64,000 nucleotides of DNA from Selenomonas dianae (GCF_030644225.1 NZ_CP128650.1:506001-570000), one strand, 5' to 3'; shown: positions 8,569-17,971, numbered from the stretch's first letter. Notes: generated by a model not told the origin, from the letters alone. Program-made: numbers and translations.

Positions 8569-9762
8569 ATGAATAAAAAGACAATGATGCACATTGATCC
8601 GCACGGGAAAAAGGTATTTGTCCGCGTGGACTTCAATGTGCCTATGGACGAGCATCAGCACATCACGAACGACACGCGTATCCGCGCGACCCTCCCGACG
8701 ATTCAGCACCTGCTGAATGCGGGCGCGGCGGTCATTCTTGCCTGCCACGTCGGTCGTCCGACGGAGGCGCGTGAGCCGCAGTTCTCGACGCGTCCGATTG
8801 TGGCACGTCTGGAGGAGTGTCTCGGGCAGACGGTGAAATGGGCACCGGATTGCGTCGGCCCCGAGGCGGAGAAGGCTGCCGCCGATCTGAAGCCGGGCGA
8901 GGTGCTGCTCCTTGAGAATCTGCGCTATCACAAGGCGGAGAAGAAGAACGATCCCGAGTTCGCAAAGCAGCTCGCGTCACTCGCGGACATTGCGGTGGAT
9001 GATGCGTTCGGTGTGGCGCACCGCGCACACGCCTCGAACGTCGGCATCACGGCATATCTTGAGACGGTAGCGGGCTTCCTCATGGAGAAGGAGATCAACT
9101 ACATCGGCAAGACGCTTGAGAATCCGAAGCGTCCGTTCGTCGCCATCATCGGCGGCGCGAAGGTCTCGGATAAGATCGGCGTGATCGAGAACATGATCGA
9201 CAAGGTGGACACCATCATCATCGGCGGCGGTATGGCACACACCTTTGACGCATCGAAGGGTTACCCCGTCGGCGATTCCCTCGTGGAGCGCGACAAGATC
9301 GAGCTTGCGAAGGAACTGCTCGAAAAGGCAGAGAAGAAGGGCGTGAAGGTTGTCCTGCCCGTGGATGTCGTTATCGCGGACAAGTTCGCGGCGGACGCGA
9401 ACACGAAGACGGTCGACGTGGACAAGATTCCCGACGGTTGGCAGGCACTCGACAGCGGTGCCAAGACTTCCGAGGAGTACGTCAACGCGCTGAAGGGCGC
9501 AAAGACGGTGATCTGGAACGGACCGATGGGCGTGTTCGAGTTCGATGCGTTCGCAAAGGGTACGGAGGCAGTCGCGCGTGCGGTGGCACAGGCGACGAAG
9601 GAAGGTGCAGTTTCGATTGTCGGCGGCGGTGACTCCATTGCGGCGCTGAAAAAGACGGGGCTGTCCGAGAAGATTTCGCACATCTCGACGGGCGGCGGCG
9701 CGACGCTGGAGTTGCTTGAGGGCAAGGTGCTGCCGGGCATCGCGGCACTCGCGGACGAGTAA
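8569..9762 (+). CDS. pgk: Phosphoglycerate kinase
   Basis: A 397-residue enzyme that transfers the acyl phosphate of 1,3-bisphosphoglycerate to ADP. KKVFVRVDFNVPMDE is the N-terminal signature; HVGRP, ENLRYHKAE and VDDAFGVAHRAHAS form the phosphoglycerate-binding domain. GGAKVSDKIGV and IVGGGDSIAALKK belong to the nucleotide domain. The ATG at 8569 follows GGAGGGG; the in-frame GTG at 8497 precedes the hairpin and is not used. It ends 28 bases before tpiA. Confidence 0.97.
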   Translation: MNKKTMMHIDPHGKKVFVRVDFNVPMDEHQHITNDTRIRATLPTIQHLLNAGAAVILACHVGRPTEAREPQFSTRPIVARLEECLGQTVKWAPDCVGPEAEKAAADLKPGEVLLLENLRYHKAEKKNDPEFAKQLASLADIAVDDAFGVAHRAHASNVGITAYLETVAGFLMEKEINYIGKTLENPKRPFVAIIGGAKVSDKIGVIENMIDKVDTIIIGGGMAHTFDASKGYPVGDSLVERDKIELAKELLEKAEKKGVKVVLPVDVVIADKFAADANTKTVDVDKIPDGWQALDSGAKTSEEYVNALKGAKTVIWNGPMGVFEFDAFAKGTEAVARAVAQATKEGAVSIVGGGDSIAALKKTGLSEKISHISTGGGATLELLEGKVLPGIAALADE

Positions 9763-9790
9763 AGCGTGTAGAGTAGAGGAGAACATATAT

Positions 9791-10540
9791 ATGGCAAGAA
9801 CACCGATTATTGCAGGAAATTGGAAGATGAACAACACGGTCGCGGCGGGTGTTGCGCTCGTGAAGGAACTCGCTCCGCTCGTCAAGGATGCGAAGGCGAC
9901 GGTTGTGGTCTGCCCGACGGCGACGGCACTTGCAGGTGTGACCGAGGCGGTCAAGGGCTCGAACATCGCGGTCGGCGCACAGAACGTGCACTGGGAGAAG
10001 AGCGGCGCCTATACGGGCGAGATCTCGACGGATATGCTCACGGAGCTGGGCGTTTCCTACTGTGTGCTCGGTCACAGCGAGCGCCGCGACTACTTCGGTG
10101 AGACGAACGAGGGTGTGAACAAGCGTGCTCATGCAGCGTACGTGGCGGGTATTACGCCGATCATCTGCTGCGGCGAGTCGCTTGAGATCCGCGAGGCGGG
10201 CACGTACCTTGCCTATGTCGCGTACCAGATCGAGGCGGCACTTGCGGGATTTGCGGCGGCAGACGTAGCGAAGCTCGTCATCGCCTATGAGCCGATCTGG
10301 GCGATCGGCACGGGTAAGACGGCGACGTTCGATCAGGCGGAGGAGGTCTGCGCCCACATCCGCAAGACCATCGAGGCGAAGTACGGTGCGGCGGCAGCCG
10401 AGGGCGTGCGCATCCAGTACGGCGGCAGCGTGAAGCCCGCGACGATTGCGGGGCTCATGGAGAAGCCGAACGTCGACGGCGCACTCGTCGGTGGTGCGGC
10501 GCTCAAGGCGAAGGACTTCGCGGCGATTGTCAACTTCTGA
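9791..10540 (+). CDS. tpiA: Triosephosphate isomerase
   Basis: A 249-residue TIM barrel that interconverts dihydroxyacetone phosphate and glyceraldehyde-3-phosphate. GNWKMNN gives Lys12, GHSERR gives electrophilic His95, and AYEPIWAIGTGKTA gives catalytic Glu167 and the flexible loop 6. GGSVKP and DGALVGGAAL bind phosphate. The ATG at 9791 has AGAGGAG about 8 bases upstream. It also rejoins the dihydroxyacetone phosphate expected from the mtnA-linked aldolase to glycolysis. Confidence 0.97.
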   Translation: MARTPIIAGNWKMNNTVAAGVALVKELAPLVKDAKATVVVCPTATALAGVTEAVKGSNIAVGAQNVHWEKSGAYTGEISTDMLTELGVSYCVLGHSERRDYFGETNEGVNKRAHAAYVAGITPIICCGESLEIREAGTYLAYVAYQIEAALAGFAAADVAKLVIAYEPIWAIGTGKTATFDQAEEVCAHIRKTIEAKYGAAAAEGVRIQYGGSVKPATIAGLMEKPNVDGALVGGAALKAKDFAAIVNF

Positions 10541-10553
10541 TTTACGCAAAAGT

Positions 10554-10620
10554 TCAATACATGCTTGGGTTGGCGCGGATTCTTCGCAGAGGTGAAGAGT
10601 CTGCGCCTCCTGAGTATTGA
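10554..10620 (+). other. Intercistronic nested hairpin between tpiA and gpmI
   Basis: An inner 14-bp stem (10572-10585 with 10594-10607, two wobbles) lies within an outer TCAATAC/GTATTGA stem (10554-10560 with 10614-10620). No T run follows. It occupies most of the 109-base gap and probably influences mRNA processing or stability. Confidence 0.7.
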
Positions 10621-10649
10621 GCGAAAGCTCTTAGAAAGAATCAAATATT

Positions 10650-12206
10650 ATGGCAAAACTTAAGAATGCGCCGGTCGCCCTTATCATCATGGACGGCTTC
10701 GGCAACGGCGACCCGAACGATATGAAGTACAACGCCATCGCCATGGCGAATACACCGGTCCTTGACGGGCTGAAGAAAAAATACAAATACAATCAGATCT
10801 TTGCCTCGGGTGAGTACGTCGGGCTGCCGGATGGGCAGATGGGCAACTCCGAGGTCGGTCACACGAACATCGGCGCGGGACGCATTGTCTATCAGCAGCT
10901 TACACGCATCACGCGCGACATCAAGAATGGCGATTTCTTCAAGAATAAGGCGCTGCTCACGATTGTGCGCGGTGTGAAGGAGCGCAGCGGCACCCTGCAC
11001 GTCATGGGACTGGTCTCGCCGGGCGGCGTGCACAGCCATGACGATCATCTCTTCGGCGTGCTCGAACTCGCCAAGCGCGAGGGACTGACCGAGGTTTGGA
11101 TTCACGCATTCCTCGACGGACGCGACGTGCCGCCCAAGAGCGCGACGGAGTATCTTGAGGCAGTGGAGAAAAAGGCGGCGGAGATCGGTGTCGGCAGGAT
11201 TGCAACGGTCAGCGGCCGCTACTATGCAATGGATCGCGACCATCGCTGGGAGCGCGAGCAGCTTGCCTACGAGGCGATTGCACACGCCAAGGCAAAGACC
11301 GTGGCAAAGACGGCGGTGGACGGCGTGCTCGCTTCCTACGCCGATACGAGCGAGAAGCCCGAGGGCGTGACGGATGAGTTCGTCGTCCCGTTTGTGGTCG
11401 AAGGTTACCCCGGGATGAAGAACGGCGACGGCGCGATCTTCTACAACTTCCGCCCCGACCGCGCACGTCAGCTCACGCACGCATTTGTGGATGAGAAATT
11501 CGACGGGTTCGCGCGTGACGAGTCGCTGAAGATCCCGTTTGCGACGTTCTCGCAGTACGAGGCGGGCATGAATGCGCTCGTGGCATTTCCGCCCGAGGAG
11601 ATCGACAACACCTTCGGTCAGTATGTACAGGATCTCGGGTACACGCAGCTGCGCATCGCCGAGACGGAGAAGTACGCACACGTCACCTTCTTCTTCAACG
11701 GTGGTGTCGAGGAGCCATACAAGGGCGAGGATCGCATTCTCGTGCACTCCCCGAAGGTCGCGACCTACGATCTGCAGCCCGAGATGAGTGCAATCGAGGT
11801 CACGGACAAGGTGGTCGAGGCGATCAAGTCGGAGAAGTACGACTTCATCATCCTCAACTATGCGAACTGCGACATGGTCGGACACACGGGCGTTGTGCCG
11901 GCAGTCGTGAAAGCGGTCGAGACGGTGGATACCTGCGTCGGACGCTTTGTCGATGCCATCCGTGAGGTGGGCGGCGAGGTCTGCATCACGGCGGATCACG
12001 GCAACGCGGACAAGATGTGGGACTACGAGACGAACCAGCCGTTCACGAAGCACACGACAAATCCCGTGCCGTTCATCGTGGTATCCGACCGCGTGAAGGA
12101 AGTCCACACGGGCGCACTCTGCGACATCGCGCCGACGCTCCTCACGCTCGCAGGCATCCCGATTCCGAAGGAAATGACGGGCAAACCGCTCGTTACCCTT
12201 GCGTAA
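10650..12206 (+). CDS. gpmI: 2,3-bisphosphoglycerate-independent phosphoglycerate mutase
   Basis: A 518-residue Mn-dependent enzyme of the alkaline-phosphatase superfamily that converts 3- to 2-phosphoglycerate. IIMDGFG gives a metal-binding Asp, and GQMGNSEVGHTNIGAGR contains the phosphorylated serine (Ser67). GLVSPGGVHSHDDH, DGRDVPP and ITADHGNADKM are further metal and substrate motifs. Length is normal. The ribosome site AGAAAG is weak for this genome and lies downstream of the nested hairpin, so translation may depend on that structure. It is the last gene of the operon; enolase is encoded 28 kb away. Confidence 0.97.
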   Translation: MAKLKNAPVALIIMDGFGNGDPNDMKYNAIAMANTPVLDGLKKKYKYNQIFASGEYVGLPDGQMGNSEVGHTNIGAGRIVYQQLTRITRDIKNGDFFKNKALLTIVRGVKERSGTLHVMGLVSPGGVHSHDDHLFGVLELAKREGLTEVWIHAFLDGRDVPPKSATEYLEAVEKKAAEIGVGRIATVSGRYYAMDRDHRWEREQLAYEAIAHAKAKTVAKTAVDGVLASYADTSEKPEGVTDEFVVPFVVEGYPGMKNGDGAIFYNFRPDRARQLTHAFVDEKFDGFARDESLKIPFATFSQYEAGMNALVAFPPEEIDNTFGQYVQDLGYTQLRIAETEKYAHVTFFFNGGVEEPYKGEDRILVHSPKVATYDLQPEMSAIEVTDKVVEAIKSEKYDFIILNYANCDMVGHTGVVPAVVKAVETVDTCVGRFVDAIREVGGEVCITADHGNADKMWDYETNQPFTKHTTNPVPFIVVSDRVKEVHTGALCDIAPTLLTLAGIPIPKEMTGKPLVTLA

Positions 12207-12221
12207 CTTTTTCTACAGCGG

Positions 12222-12254
12222 AGGGCAGCTGCCATTGTGCGGCTGTCCTTTTTA
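12222..12254 (+). terminator. Terminator of the glycolytic operon
   Basis: AGGGCAGC pairs with GCTGTCCT (one wobble) across a 12-base loop, followed by TTTTTAT. Confidence 0.8.
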
Positions 12255-12261
12255 TTTGCAT

Positions 12262-12290
12262 TTGAAAGAGCGTGGGCAGAATGGTATACT
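12262..12290 (+). promoter_or_regulatory. Promoter for the DUF1232-topB pair
   Basis: TTGAAA (12262-12267), a 17-base spacer and TATACT (12285-12290), about 34 bases before the DUF1232 start. Confidence 0.7.
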
Positions 12291-12323
12291 GTGCATAATG
12301 ACGTAACATGATCGGAGGTTTTT

Positions 12324-12683
12324 ATGCTGCGATTCTTGGTGCTGCTGCGTGCGCTGCGGCGCGACATCGCCGTGCTGCTCTTTGCAATGGTGCGGCGCGA
12401 TACGCCGCGCGCGGTGAAATATCTCTTTCCTCTGACGCTGCTCTATCTCGTCAGCCCGATTGACATTATTCCCGATACGATTCCACTGTTCGGTGCGGTG
12501 GACGATATGGTGATCCTGCCGGCGGCGACGGAGTTGCTCGTGCGTATGCTTCCTCCCGAGGCGCGTGAGGAGGGAGAGCGCAGCGTGGCGCGTTACGGGA
12601 CGCTTGTACTCGTTGTGGCATCCGTTGTGCTGATTCTCTGGCTCGTGCTCCTTGTCTGGGCACTCTCGAAGGTGTTTGCATGA
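12324..12683 (+). CDS. DUF1232 (YkvA-like) membrane protein
   Basis: A 119-residue protein carrying the DUF1232 core YLVSPIDIIPDTIPLFGAVD followed by DMVILPAA. A second membrane segment lies at the C-terminus (LVLVVASVVLILWLVLLVWA). The family has no agreed function; members are small inner-membrane proteins. GGAGG lies 7-8 bases before the ATG. Its stop overlaps the topB start by four bases (ATGA), so the two are translationally coupled. No functional link between them is known. Confidence 0.85.
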   Translation: MLRFLVLLRALRRDIAVLLFAMVRRDTPRAVKYLFPLTLLYLVSPIDIIPDTIPLFGAVDDMVILPAATELLVRMLPPEAREEGERSVARYGTLVLVVASVVLILWLVLLVWALSKVFA

Positions 12684-14824
12684 GGCTCTACATTGCGGAA
12701 AAACCCAGTGTCGGGCGTGCGCTCGCCGCGTGTCTGCCGCAGCCGCACCGCAAGGGGCAGGGGTGGATCGAGACGGGCGGCGGCGTGGTGACATGGCTCT
12801 TCGGTCACGTTCTCCGGCAGGCGGAGCCGGAGGAATACGATCCGAAGCTGAAACGATGGCGTGCGGAGGACCTGCCGATCCTGCCCGCCGAGTGGCGGCT
12901 CGTCGTGAATGAGAGTGCGGCGCAGCAGTTCGCTGTCGTAAAGGGGCTGATCGAGCGTGCCGATGAGATCGTGCACGGCGGCGACCCCGACCGCGAGGGG
13001 CAGCTACTCGTGGACGAGGTGCTCGACTTCCTCGGCAACGAAAAGCCCGTGCGGCGCATCCTCATCAACGCATTGGATGATAAAAGTATTCATGATGCGC
13101 TCGGCGATCTGCGCGATAATCGGGATTTTTTGCCGCTGAAACGCTCGGCACTGGCGCGGGCGCGTGCGGACTGGCTCATCGGGATGAATCTCTCGCGTGC
13201 CTATACGCTTGCGGCACGCCGTGCGGGGCATGACAGGCTCGTGCTGCCCATCGGGCGTGTCAAGACCCCGACGCTTGCGCTTGTTGTACGGCGGGAGCGC
13301 GAGATTGAGAACTTTAAGCCCGCGACATATTATTTGCTCGACGCGATGTTTCGTCACGAGAAGTCGGGTGAATCGTTCCGCGCACGGTGGAAGCCGTCGG
13401 AGGAGCGCACGCCGCTCGACCCCGAGGGGCGGCTTGTGGATGAAAATGCCGCACGCGCGGCACTTGCGGCATTTGGCGAAGAACCGCAGGACGCAAAGGT
13501 GACGCGCTACGAGCGCAAGAAGAAGGAAGAGCCGCCGCCGCTCCCGTTCTCCCTGTCCGCACTTCAGGTGCTTGCGGGCAAGCGGTACGGCTACGAGCCG
13601 CAGCAGGTGCTCGACACGGCGCAGAAGCTGTACGAGGAGAAGCTGACGAGCTATCCGCGCTCGGACGCGGAGTATCTGCCCATGAATCAGCACAAGGATG
13701 CAGTGAAGATCCTCGGTAATCTCGCCGCACTGGACGGCTCGGAGCTCGGCACGTGGGCGCGGGCGGCGGATGCGAAGAAAAAATCCCGTGCGTGGAACGA
13801 CACGAAGATCGCGGCGCACCATGCGATCATCCCGACGACCGTCCCCGTGAACCTCGCGCGGCTCAGTGCGGTGGAGCGAAACATCTACGAGCTGATTGCA
13901 CGCGCCTACATCGCGCAGTTTTACCCGAACTATGTCTACGATCAGACGAAGGTGGATGTTACCTACCACGGCGAGCTGTTTGCTGCGAGCGGACGTACGG
14001 AGCGTACGGCGGGGTGGCGTGCGATGTACCGTACGGCGAAAAACGAGGAGGATGCGGAGAAGGAGGACGAGGAGAGTGCTGTCCTGCCGCCGATGAAAAA
14101 GGGCGATGCGGCGGACTATGTGTCCGCAGAACTCGGCACGCGCCGGACAAAGCCGCCCACGCGCTTTACGCCCGCGACACTGTTGCAGGGCATGAAGGAG
14201 ATTCACAAATACGTGAAGGACGAGACGGCGAAGAAGATGCTGCGCGATGTCTCCGGCATCGGCACGGAGGCGACGCGTGCGAGCATCATCGAGGATCTGA
14301 TTCGGCGCAGATTCCTAAATGCGGCGGGCAAGAAGAAGATTCTCACGCCGACGGATGCGGCGTACCTCCTCATCGACGCGCTCCCCGATACGATGACGTA
14401 CCCCGATGCGACAGCGGTCTGGGAGGATCGGCTGCACTCGATGGCACAGGGCGATGGCACGCCCGAGGAGTTCCTTGCGGGACAGGCGGCGTTTGCGCGT
14501 GATCTCTGTGCAGCGGCGCAGACCGCGGCCATCGCGGGTGGTGGGGGCGTGCCCTGTCCCGCGTGCGGACGTGGCGTGATGCTGAAGCGAAAGGGGAAGC
14601 ACGGCGACTTTTGGGGCTGCTCGGCGTTCCCGCAGTGCCGCATGACGGCGAACGATGCGGGCGGAAAGCCGGACTTTACAGGGAAGCGGATGCCGCGCAG
14701 CGCAGGGGTGGCATCGGGAGCGCGTCCGTCTGCGTCTCCTGCGCCCACATACACCCCGCGCGGCAGTTATACGCCGACGGCGGACGAACAGGCAGAGATG
14801 GATGCGCTGTTTTTTGGTGACTGA
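12680..14824 (+). CDS. topB: DNA topoisomerase III
   Basis: A 714-residue type IA topoisomerase that decatenates and relaxes DNA by single-strand passage. Glu7 in IAEKPS and Asp102/Asp104 in GGDPDREGQLL form the Toprim metal site. Tyr325 in KLTSYPRSDAEYLP is the nucleophile that joins to DNA. The rest of the core is ordinary (GRVKTPTLALVV, GIGTEATRASIIE). Near residues 631-655 there is one four-cysteine zinc ribbon (CPACGRG, then GCSAFPQC). A Pro/Ala-rich linker ends the protein. It overlaps the DUF1232 stop. Confidence 0.93.
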   Translation: MRLYIAEKPSVGRALAACLPQPHRKGQGWIETGGGVVTWLFGHVLRQAEPEEYDPKLKRWRAEDLPILPAEWRLVVNESAAQQFAVVKGLIERADEIVHGGDPDREGQLLVDEVLDFLGNEKPVRRILINALDDKSIHDALGDLRDNRDFLPLKRSALARARADWLIGMNLSRAYTLAARRAGHDRLVLPIGRVKTPTLALVVRREREIENFKPATYYLLDAMFRHEKSGESFRARWKPSEERTPLDPEGRLVDENAARAALAAFGEEPQDAKVTRYERKKKEEPPPLPFSLSALQVLAGKRYGYEPQQVLDTAQKLYEEKLTSYPRSDAEYLPMNQHKDAVKILGNLAALDGSELGTWARAADAKKKSRAWNDTKIAAHHAIIPTTVPVNLARLSAVERNIYELIARAYIAQFYPNYVYDQTKVDVTYHGELFAASGRTERTAGWRAMYRTAKNEEDAEKEDEESAVLPPMKKGDAADYVSAELGTRRTKPPTRFTPATLLQGMKEIHKYVKDETAKKMLRDVSGIGTEATRASIIEDLIRRRFLNAAGKKKILTPTDAAYLLIDALPDTMTYPDATAVWEDRLHSMAQGDGTPEEFLAGQAAFARDLCAAAQTAAIAGGGGVPCPACGRGVMLKRKGKHGDFWGCSAFPQCRMTANDAGGKPDFTGKRMPRSAGVASGARPSASPAPTYTPRGSYTPTADEQAEMDALFFGD

Positions 14825-14904
14825 TGTCTATAATTCTGTATGCAGTGCGTGCTCCACGCGAACACCTCGTTACGCAAGCGATCATGTGCTTATTCGCCTA
14901 AATA

Positions 14905-14953
14905 CCGGCGCACTTCTTAAACGCGCTGCGCTTGGACGAAAGAAGTACGCCGG
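14905..14953 (+). other. Hairpin in the topB-helicase intergenic region
   Basis: CCGGCGCACTTCTT pairs with AAGAAGTACGCCGG (13 of 14) across a 21-base loop with no T run. The 240-base gap (14825-15064) holds no open gene or clear promoter. The hairpin may be a processing or terminator-like element. Confidence 0.6.
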
Positions 14954-15064
14954 GGGCGAAACGCACATTTTACTCGCTTGCTTCACTAGGGTTCGCTTAG
15001 GAGCATTGCGCTGTTGCCCTTGTACGAATCTGCCAAATTATTAATAATTCCGCAGGAGGAAACT

Positions 15065-16165
15065 ATGGATTTTACATCGCTCGGTGTGCCCGAGCATTTC
15101 ATCGCCGCCCTCGCAAAGCGTGGCATCACTGCGCCGACGGAGATTCAGGCGGCGTTTATCCCCGCCGCGCACGCGGGGGAGAACCTCATCGGCGAGGCAC
15201 CGACGGGGACAGGCAAGACGCTCGCCTACCTCCTGCCCATCATGAGGCGCATCGACCCCACCGTACGCGCGGCACAGGCACTTGTCCTCGCGCCGACGCA
15301 CGAGCTTGCGATGCAGATTGCGACGGTCGCGCGTGAGCTGGCACAGGCGGCAGGGCTTCCCATCGGGGTGCAGGCACTCATCGGTGGGGCGAACATCAAG
15401 CGGCAGATCGAATCGCTCAAGAAAAAGCCCGCGCTCATCGTCGGCTCTGCGCCGCGTGTGCAGGAGCTCCACCGTTTCGGCAAGCTGAAACTCGCGGGTG
15501 TAAAACTGCTCGTTCTGGACGAGTTCGACCGTCTGCTCGGAAAGCAGCATCTGGATGAGGTGCGTGCGCTTCTCCGTCTCCTGCCCGCCGAACGTCAGAC
15601 GCTCCTGCTCTCGGCGACGGCGGGAGCATCAGCTGTCCGTATGGCGGAGGAACTCTGTGCGCCGCGCCTCATCCGCATGGAGGGAACGGACGCAGCCTAT
15701 GAAAACTACTATCATATTGTACCGTTTCGTGATAAAATAAAAGCGGTACAAAAGCTGACGCGCCGTCTGCCCATCAAACGCGGGCTCGTCTTTGTCGGGC
15801 GCGGCTTCGATGCAGCTCATGCGCTTGAAAAGCTGCGTTTCGAGGGGATCAAGGCCGTTGCCCTCATCGGGCAGGAGCGGCGCGATCAGCGGCGTGCGGC
15901 ACTGGACGCCATTCGCGCGGGACGCGCCGAGCTCCTCATCTCCACCGATCTTGCTGCGCGCGGGCTCGACATCGAGGACGTGGACTATGTGATCCATCTC
16001 GACCTGCCCGAGGATGTGCGTACCTACCGCCATCGCGCGGGGCGTACGGCACGTGCGGGCAAGGCGGGCGCGGTCATCTCGCTCGTGGACGAGAAAGAAC
16101 AGGGCAAACTGAGAACGCTCGCCGCACGCATGGAGATCGAACTCGCGCGTCTGCCGCGTGCCTGA
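15065..16165 (+). CDS. DEAD-box family ATP-dependent RNA helicase
   Basis: A 366-residue two-domain helicase core with no C-terminal extension. Q motif TEIQ, Walker A APTGTGKT, motif Ib GSAPR, motif II DEFD (Phe in place of Ala), motif III SAT, motif V STDLAARGLDIEDV and motif VI HRAGRTARAG are all present and in order. It is expected to unwind short RNA duplexes, for example in ribosome assembly or mRNA decay. ATG 15065 follows GCAGGAGG; the upstream TTG at 15014 has no ribosome site. The DEFD variant occurs in some bacterial family members and should not abolish ATPase activity. Confidence 0.92.
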   Translation: MDFTSLGVPEHFIAALAKRGITAPTEIQAAFIPAAHAGENLIGEAPTGTGKTLAYLLPIMRRIDPTVRAAQALVLAPTHELAMQIATVARELAQAAGLPIGVQALIGGANIKRQIESLKKKPALIVGSAPRVQELHRFGKLKLAGVKLLVLDEFDRLLGKQHLDEVRALLRLLPAERQTLLLSATAGASAVRMAEELCAPRLIRMEGTDAAYENYYHIVPFRDKIKAVQKLTRRLPIKRGLVFVGRGFDAAHALEKLRFEGIKAVALIGQERRDQRRAALDAIRAGRAELLISTDLAARGLDIEDVDYVIHLDLPEDVRTYRHRAGRTARAGKAGAVISLVDEKEQGKLRTLAARMEIELARLPRA

Positions 16166-16207
16166 TCCCCTCGCGTTCCCACGCATTTCCAAAGGAGGAA
16201 TTTGTTC

Positions 16208-17551
16208 GTGGACATATTGCCCACATTGCTCGACATACTGCTTGTTGCCTTTTTGATCTTCATGAACGGCTTCTTTGTCGCGGCGGAGTTCTGCTGTGTG
16301 AAGATCCGCACCTCGCGCCTTGAGACGCTGATCGCGGAGGGGAGCAGCCGCGCCGGATACGCCAAGCAGCTCACGGAGCACCTGGACTACTCGCTCTCTG
16401 TGACACAGTTCGGCATTACGCTCGCCTCGCTCGGTCTCGGCTGGGTGGGCGAGCCTGCGATTGCGACACTCATCCTGCCTGTGACGCATATGTTTGGTCT
16501 GCCCGACGAGGTCGGGCACACGATTGCGCTCGCGGTCGCCTTTACGATCATCACCTCAATGCACATCGTGCTCGGCGAACTCACGCCAAAGTCGATGGCG
16601 ATTGCGAACGTCGAGGCCATCATGCTTGCGATTGCGTTCCCGATGGTGCTGTTCGGCCGCGTCATGCGTCCCTTTGTCTGGATCTTGAACACGGTTGCGA
16701 ACACGATCAGCCGTAAATTCGGCTACGATGTGAAGGGCGAGAACGAGGACGCGCACACGGAGGAGGAGATCCGGCTTCTGATGAAGGAGAGCTATCGACA
16801 GGGACTGATCAACAGCACGGAGGCGGACTTCGTCGACAATGTCTTTTCATTCACGGAGCTGAATGCACGCGAAATCATGGTGCCGCGGACGGATATGATC
16901 TGTCTTTATCTCGACGACACGCCCGCCGAGCGTATCAAGACCATCCTTGAGGAGCAGCAGACGCGCTATCCCGTCTGCTATGAGGACAAGGATCACATCA
17001 TCGGTTTTATCCATGTCAAGGATCTCCTGCCGCCGCTCGTGCGCGGGGAGCGGCTGAACCTGCGCCGCTACATCCGCAAGGCGCTCGTCGTGCCCGAGAG
17101 CATGGACGGCAGCGTCCTCCTGCGCACAATGCAGGAGCAGGGATCGCAGCTCGCCATTGTGGTCGATGAGTACGGCGGTACGGCGGGCATGGTCACAGTC
17201 GAGGATATTGTCGAGCAGATCGTTGGAGACATCCGCGACGAGTTCGACGAGGAGCGCGAGCGCGTGGAGTGGCGTGCGGGCGATCTCTGCTCTGTTGATG
17301 CGAAACTCCTGCTGGAGGAGTTGGACGACCTGCTCGGTGTCCGCATCGACGACGAGAATGTGGACAGTGTCGGCGGCTGGCTCTACGATCAGCTCGGCGA
17401 GACCCCGCGTGTAGGGCAGATGGCTGCACATACAGGTACGCTGCTCTACGTCGAGGAGGTGGACGGTATGCGCATCACGCGCGTTCTCGTTCATCTGCCG
17501 CACAGCGTGTTGGAGGCGCAGGAAGCACCTGCCTCCCATGAGGAGGAATAG
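16208..17551 (+). CDS. CNNM/CorC-HlyC family transporter-like protein with CBS domains
   Basis: About 447 residues. An N-terminal CNNM (DUF21) membrane domain (residues about 1-190, with FMNGFFVAAEF and LGELTPKSMAI) is followed by a CBS pair (ELNAREIMVPRTDM, then VVDEYGGTAGMVTVEDI). A C-terminal CorC_HlyC domain follows. Relatives are linked to Mg2+/Co2+ efflux or Na+/Mg2+ exchange; the name hemolysin is historical. AGGAGG at 16193-16198 gives 9-base spacing to GTG 16208 and only 3 to TTG 16202, so GTG is chosen. It lies alone between the helicase and secG. Confidence 0.88.
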   Translation: MDILPTLLDILLVAFLIFMNGFFVAAEFCCVKIRTSRLETLIAEGSSRAGYAKQLTEHLDYSLSVTQFGITLASLGLGWVGEPAIATLILPVTHMFGLPDEVGHTIALAVAFTIITSMHIVLGELTPKSMAIANVEAIMLAIAFPMVLFGRVMRPFVWILNTVANTISRKFGYDVKGENEDAHTEEEIRLLMKESYRQGLINSTEADFVDNVFSFTELNAREIMVPRTDMICLYLDDTPAERIKTILEEQQTRYPVCYEDKDHIIGFIHVKDLLPPLVRGERLNLRRYIRKALVVPESMDGSVLLRTMQEQGSQLAIVVDEYGGTAGMVTVEDIVEQIVGDIRDEFDEERERVEWRAGDLCSVDAKLLLEELDDLLGVRIDDENVDSVGGWLYDQLGETPRVGQMAAHTGTLLYVEEVDGMRITRVLVHLPHSVLEAQEAPASHEEE

Positions 17552-17627
17552 TACCTTTGGTGCTGTGGCATATGCGTGTATTCCATCGGCGTTTGCTCGG
17601 CAGCATCGCACGCTGCACTAAAAAATC

Positions 17628-17657
17628 TTGCCACTCCTGCGCTCTCTGTGCTATGAT
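17628..17657 (+). promoter_or_regulatory. Promoter of secG cluster
   Basis: TTGCCA (17628-17633), an 18-base spacer and TATGAT (17652-17657), about 38 bases before the secG start. Confidence 0.65.
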
Positions 17658-17695
17658 AACAAAATATAAATATTAGTGAAGGAAGGGGCTTTTTC

Positions 17696-17923
17696 TTGCT
17701 CACACTTTTAATGGTACTTGATGCAATCGTCGCGATCATCCTCATCGCGTCCGTACTCGGGCAGGAGGCGAAGTCCGCCGGCATGGGCGGTCTTGACGGC
17801 GGCGGGGATACGGTGTTCTCGGGCAAGGCACGCGGGATGGACGCACTGCTCGCACGTGTGACCATTGTGTTTGCGATTCTGTTCGGTGTGATCACCATTG
17901 TGATTGCGCGGATGTCGAGCTGA
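17696..17923 (+). CDS. secG: Preprotein translocase subunit SecG
   Basis: A 75-residue protein with two membrane helices (residues about 3-20 and 53-72). Between them is the conserved SecG loop containing MGGLDGGGDTVFSGKARGMD. It is an accessory subunit of the SecYEG channel. The best start is TTG at 17696, 7 bases after GGAAGGGG; an internal ATG at 17711 would remove part of the first helix. The order secG-esterase-rnr-smpB is common in Firmicutes and supports the call. Confidence 0.92.
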   Translation: MLTLLMVLDAIVAIILIASVLGQEAKSAGMGGLDGGGDTVFSGKARGMDALLARVTIVFAILFGVITIVIARMSS

Positions 17924-17933
17924 TCGACACGGG

Positions 17934-17971
17934 AAAATCCCTGCTGCCGCTGCGTCGGTGCAGGGATTTTT
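17934..17971 (+). terminator. Hairpin after secG
   Basis: AAATCCCTGC pairs with GCAGGGATTT, followed by TT. It may partly terminate, lowering transcription into the esterase-rnr-smpB genes. Confidence 0.7.

Noticed and set aside
14825-15064. Gene fragment between topB and the helicase
   Set aside because: The open frames there lack ribosome sites and recognisable sequence; only one hairpin stands out.
16202-16207. TTG at 16202 as start of the CNNM/CBS protein
   Set aside because: It lies only 3 bases after AGGAGG; GTG 16208 has standard spacing.
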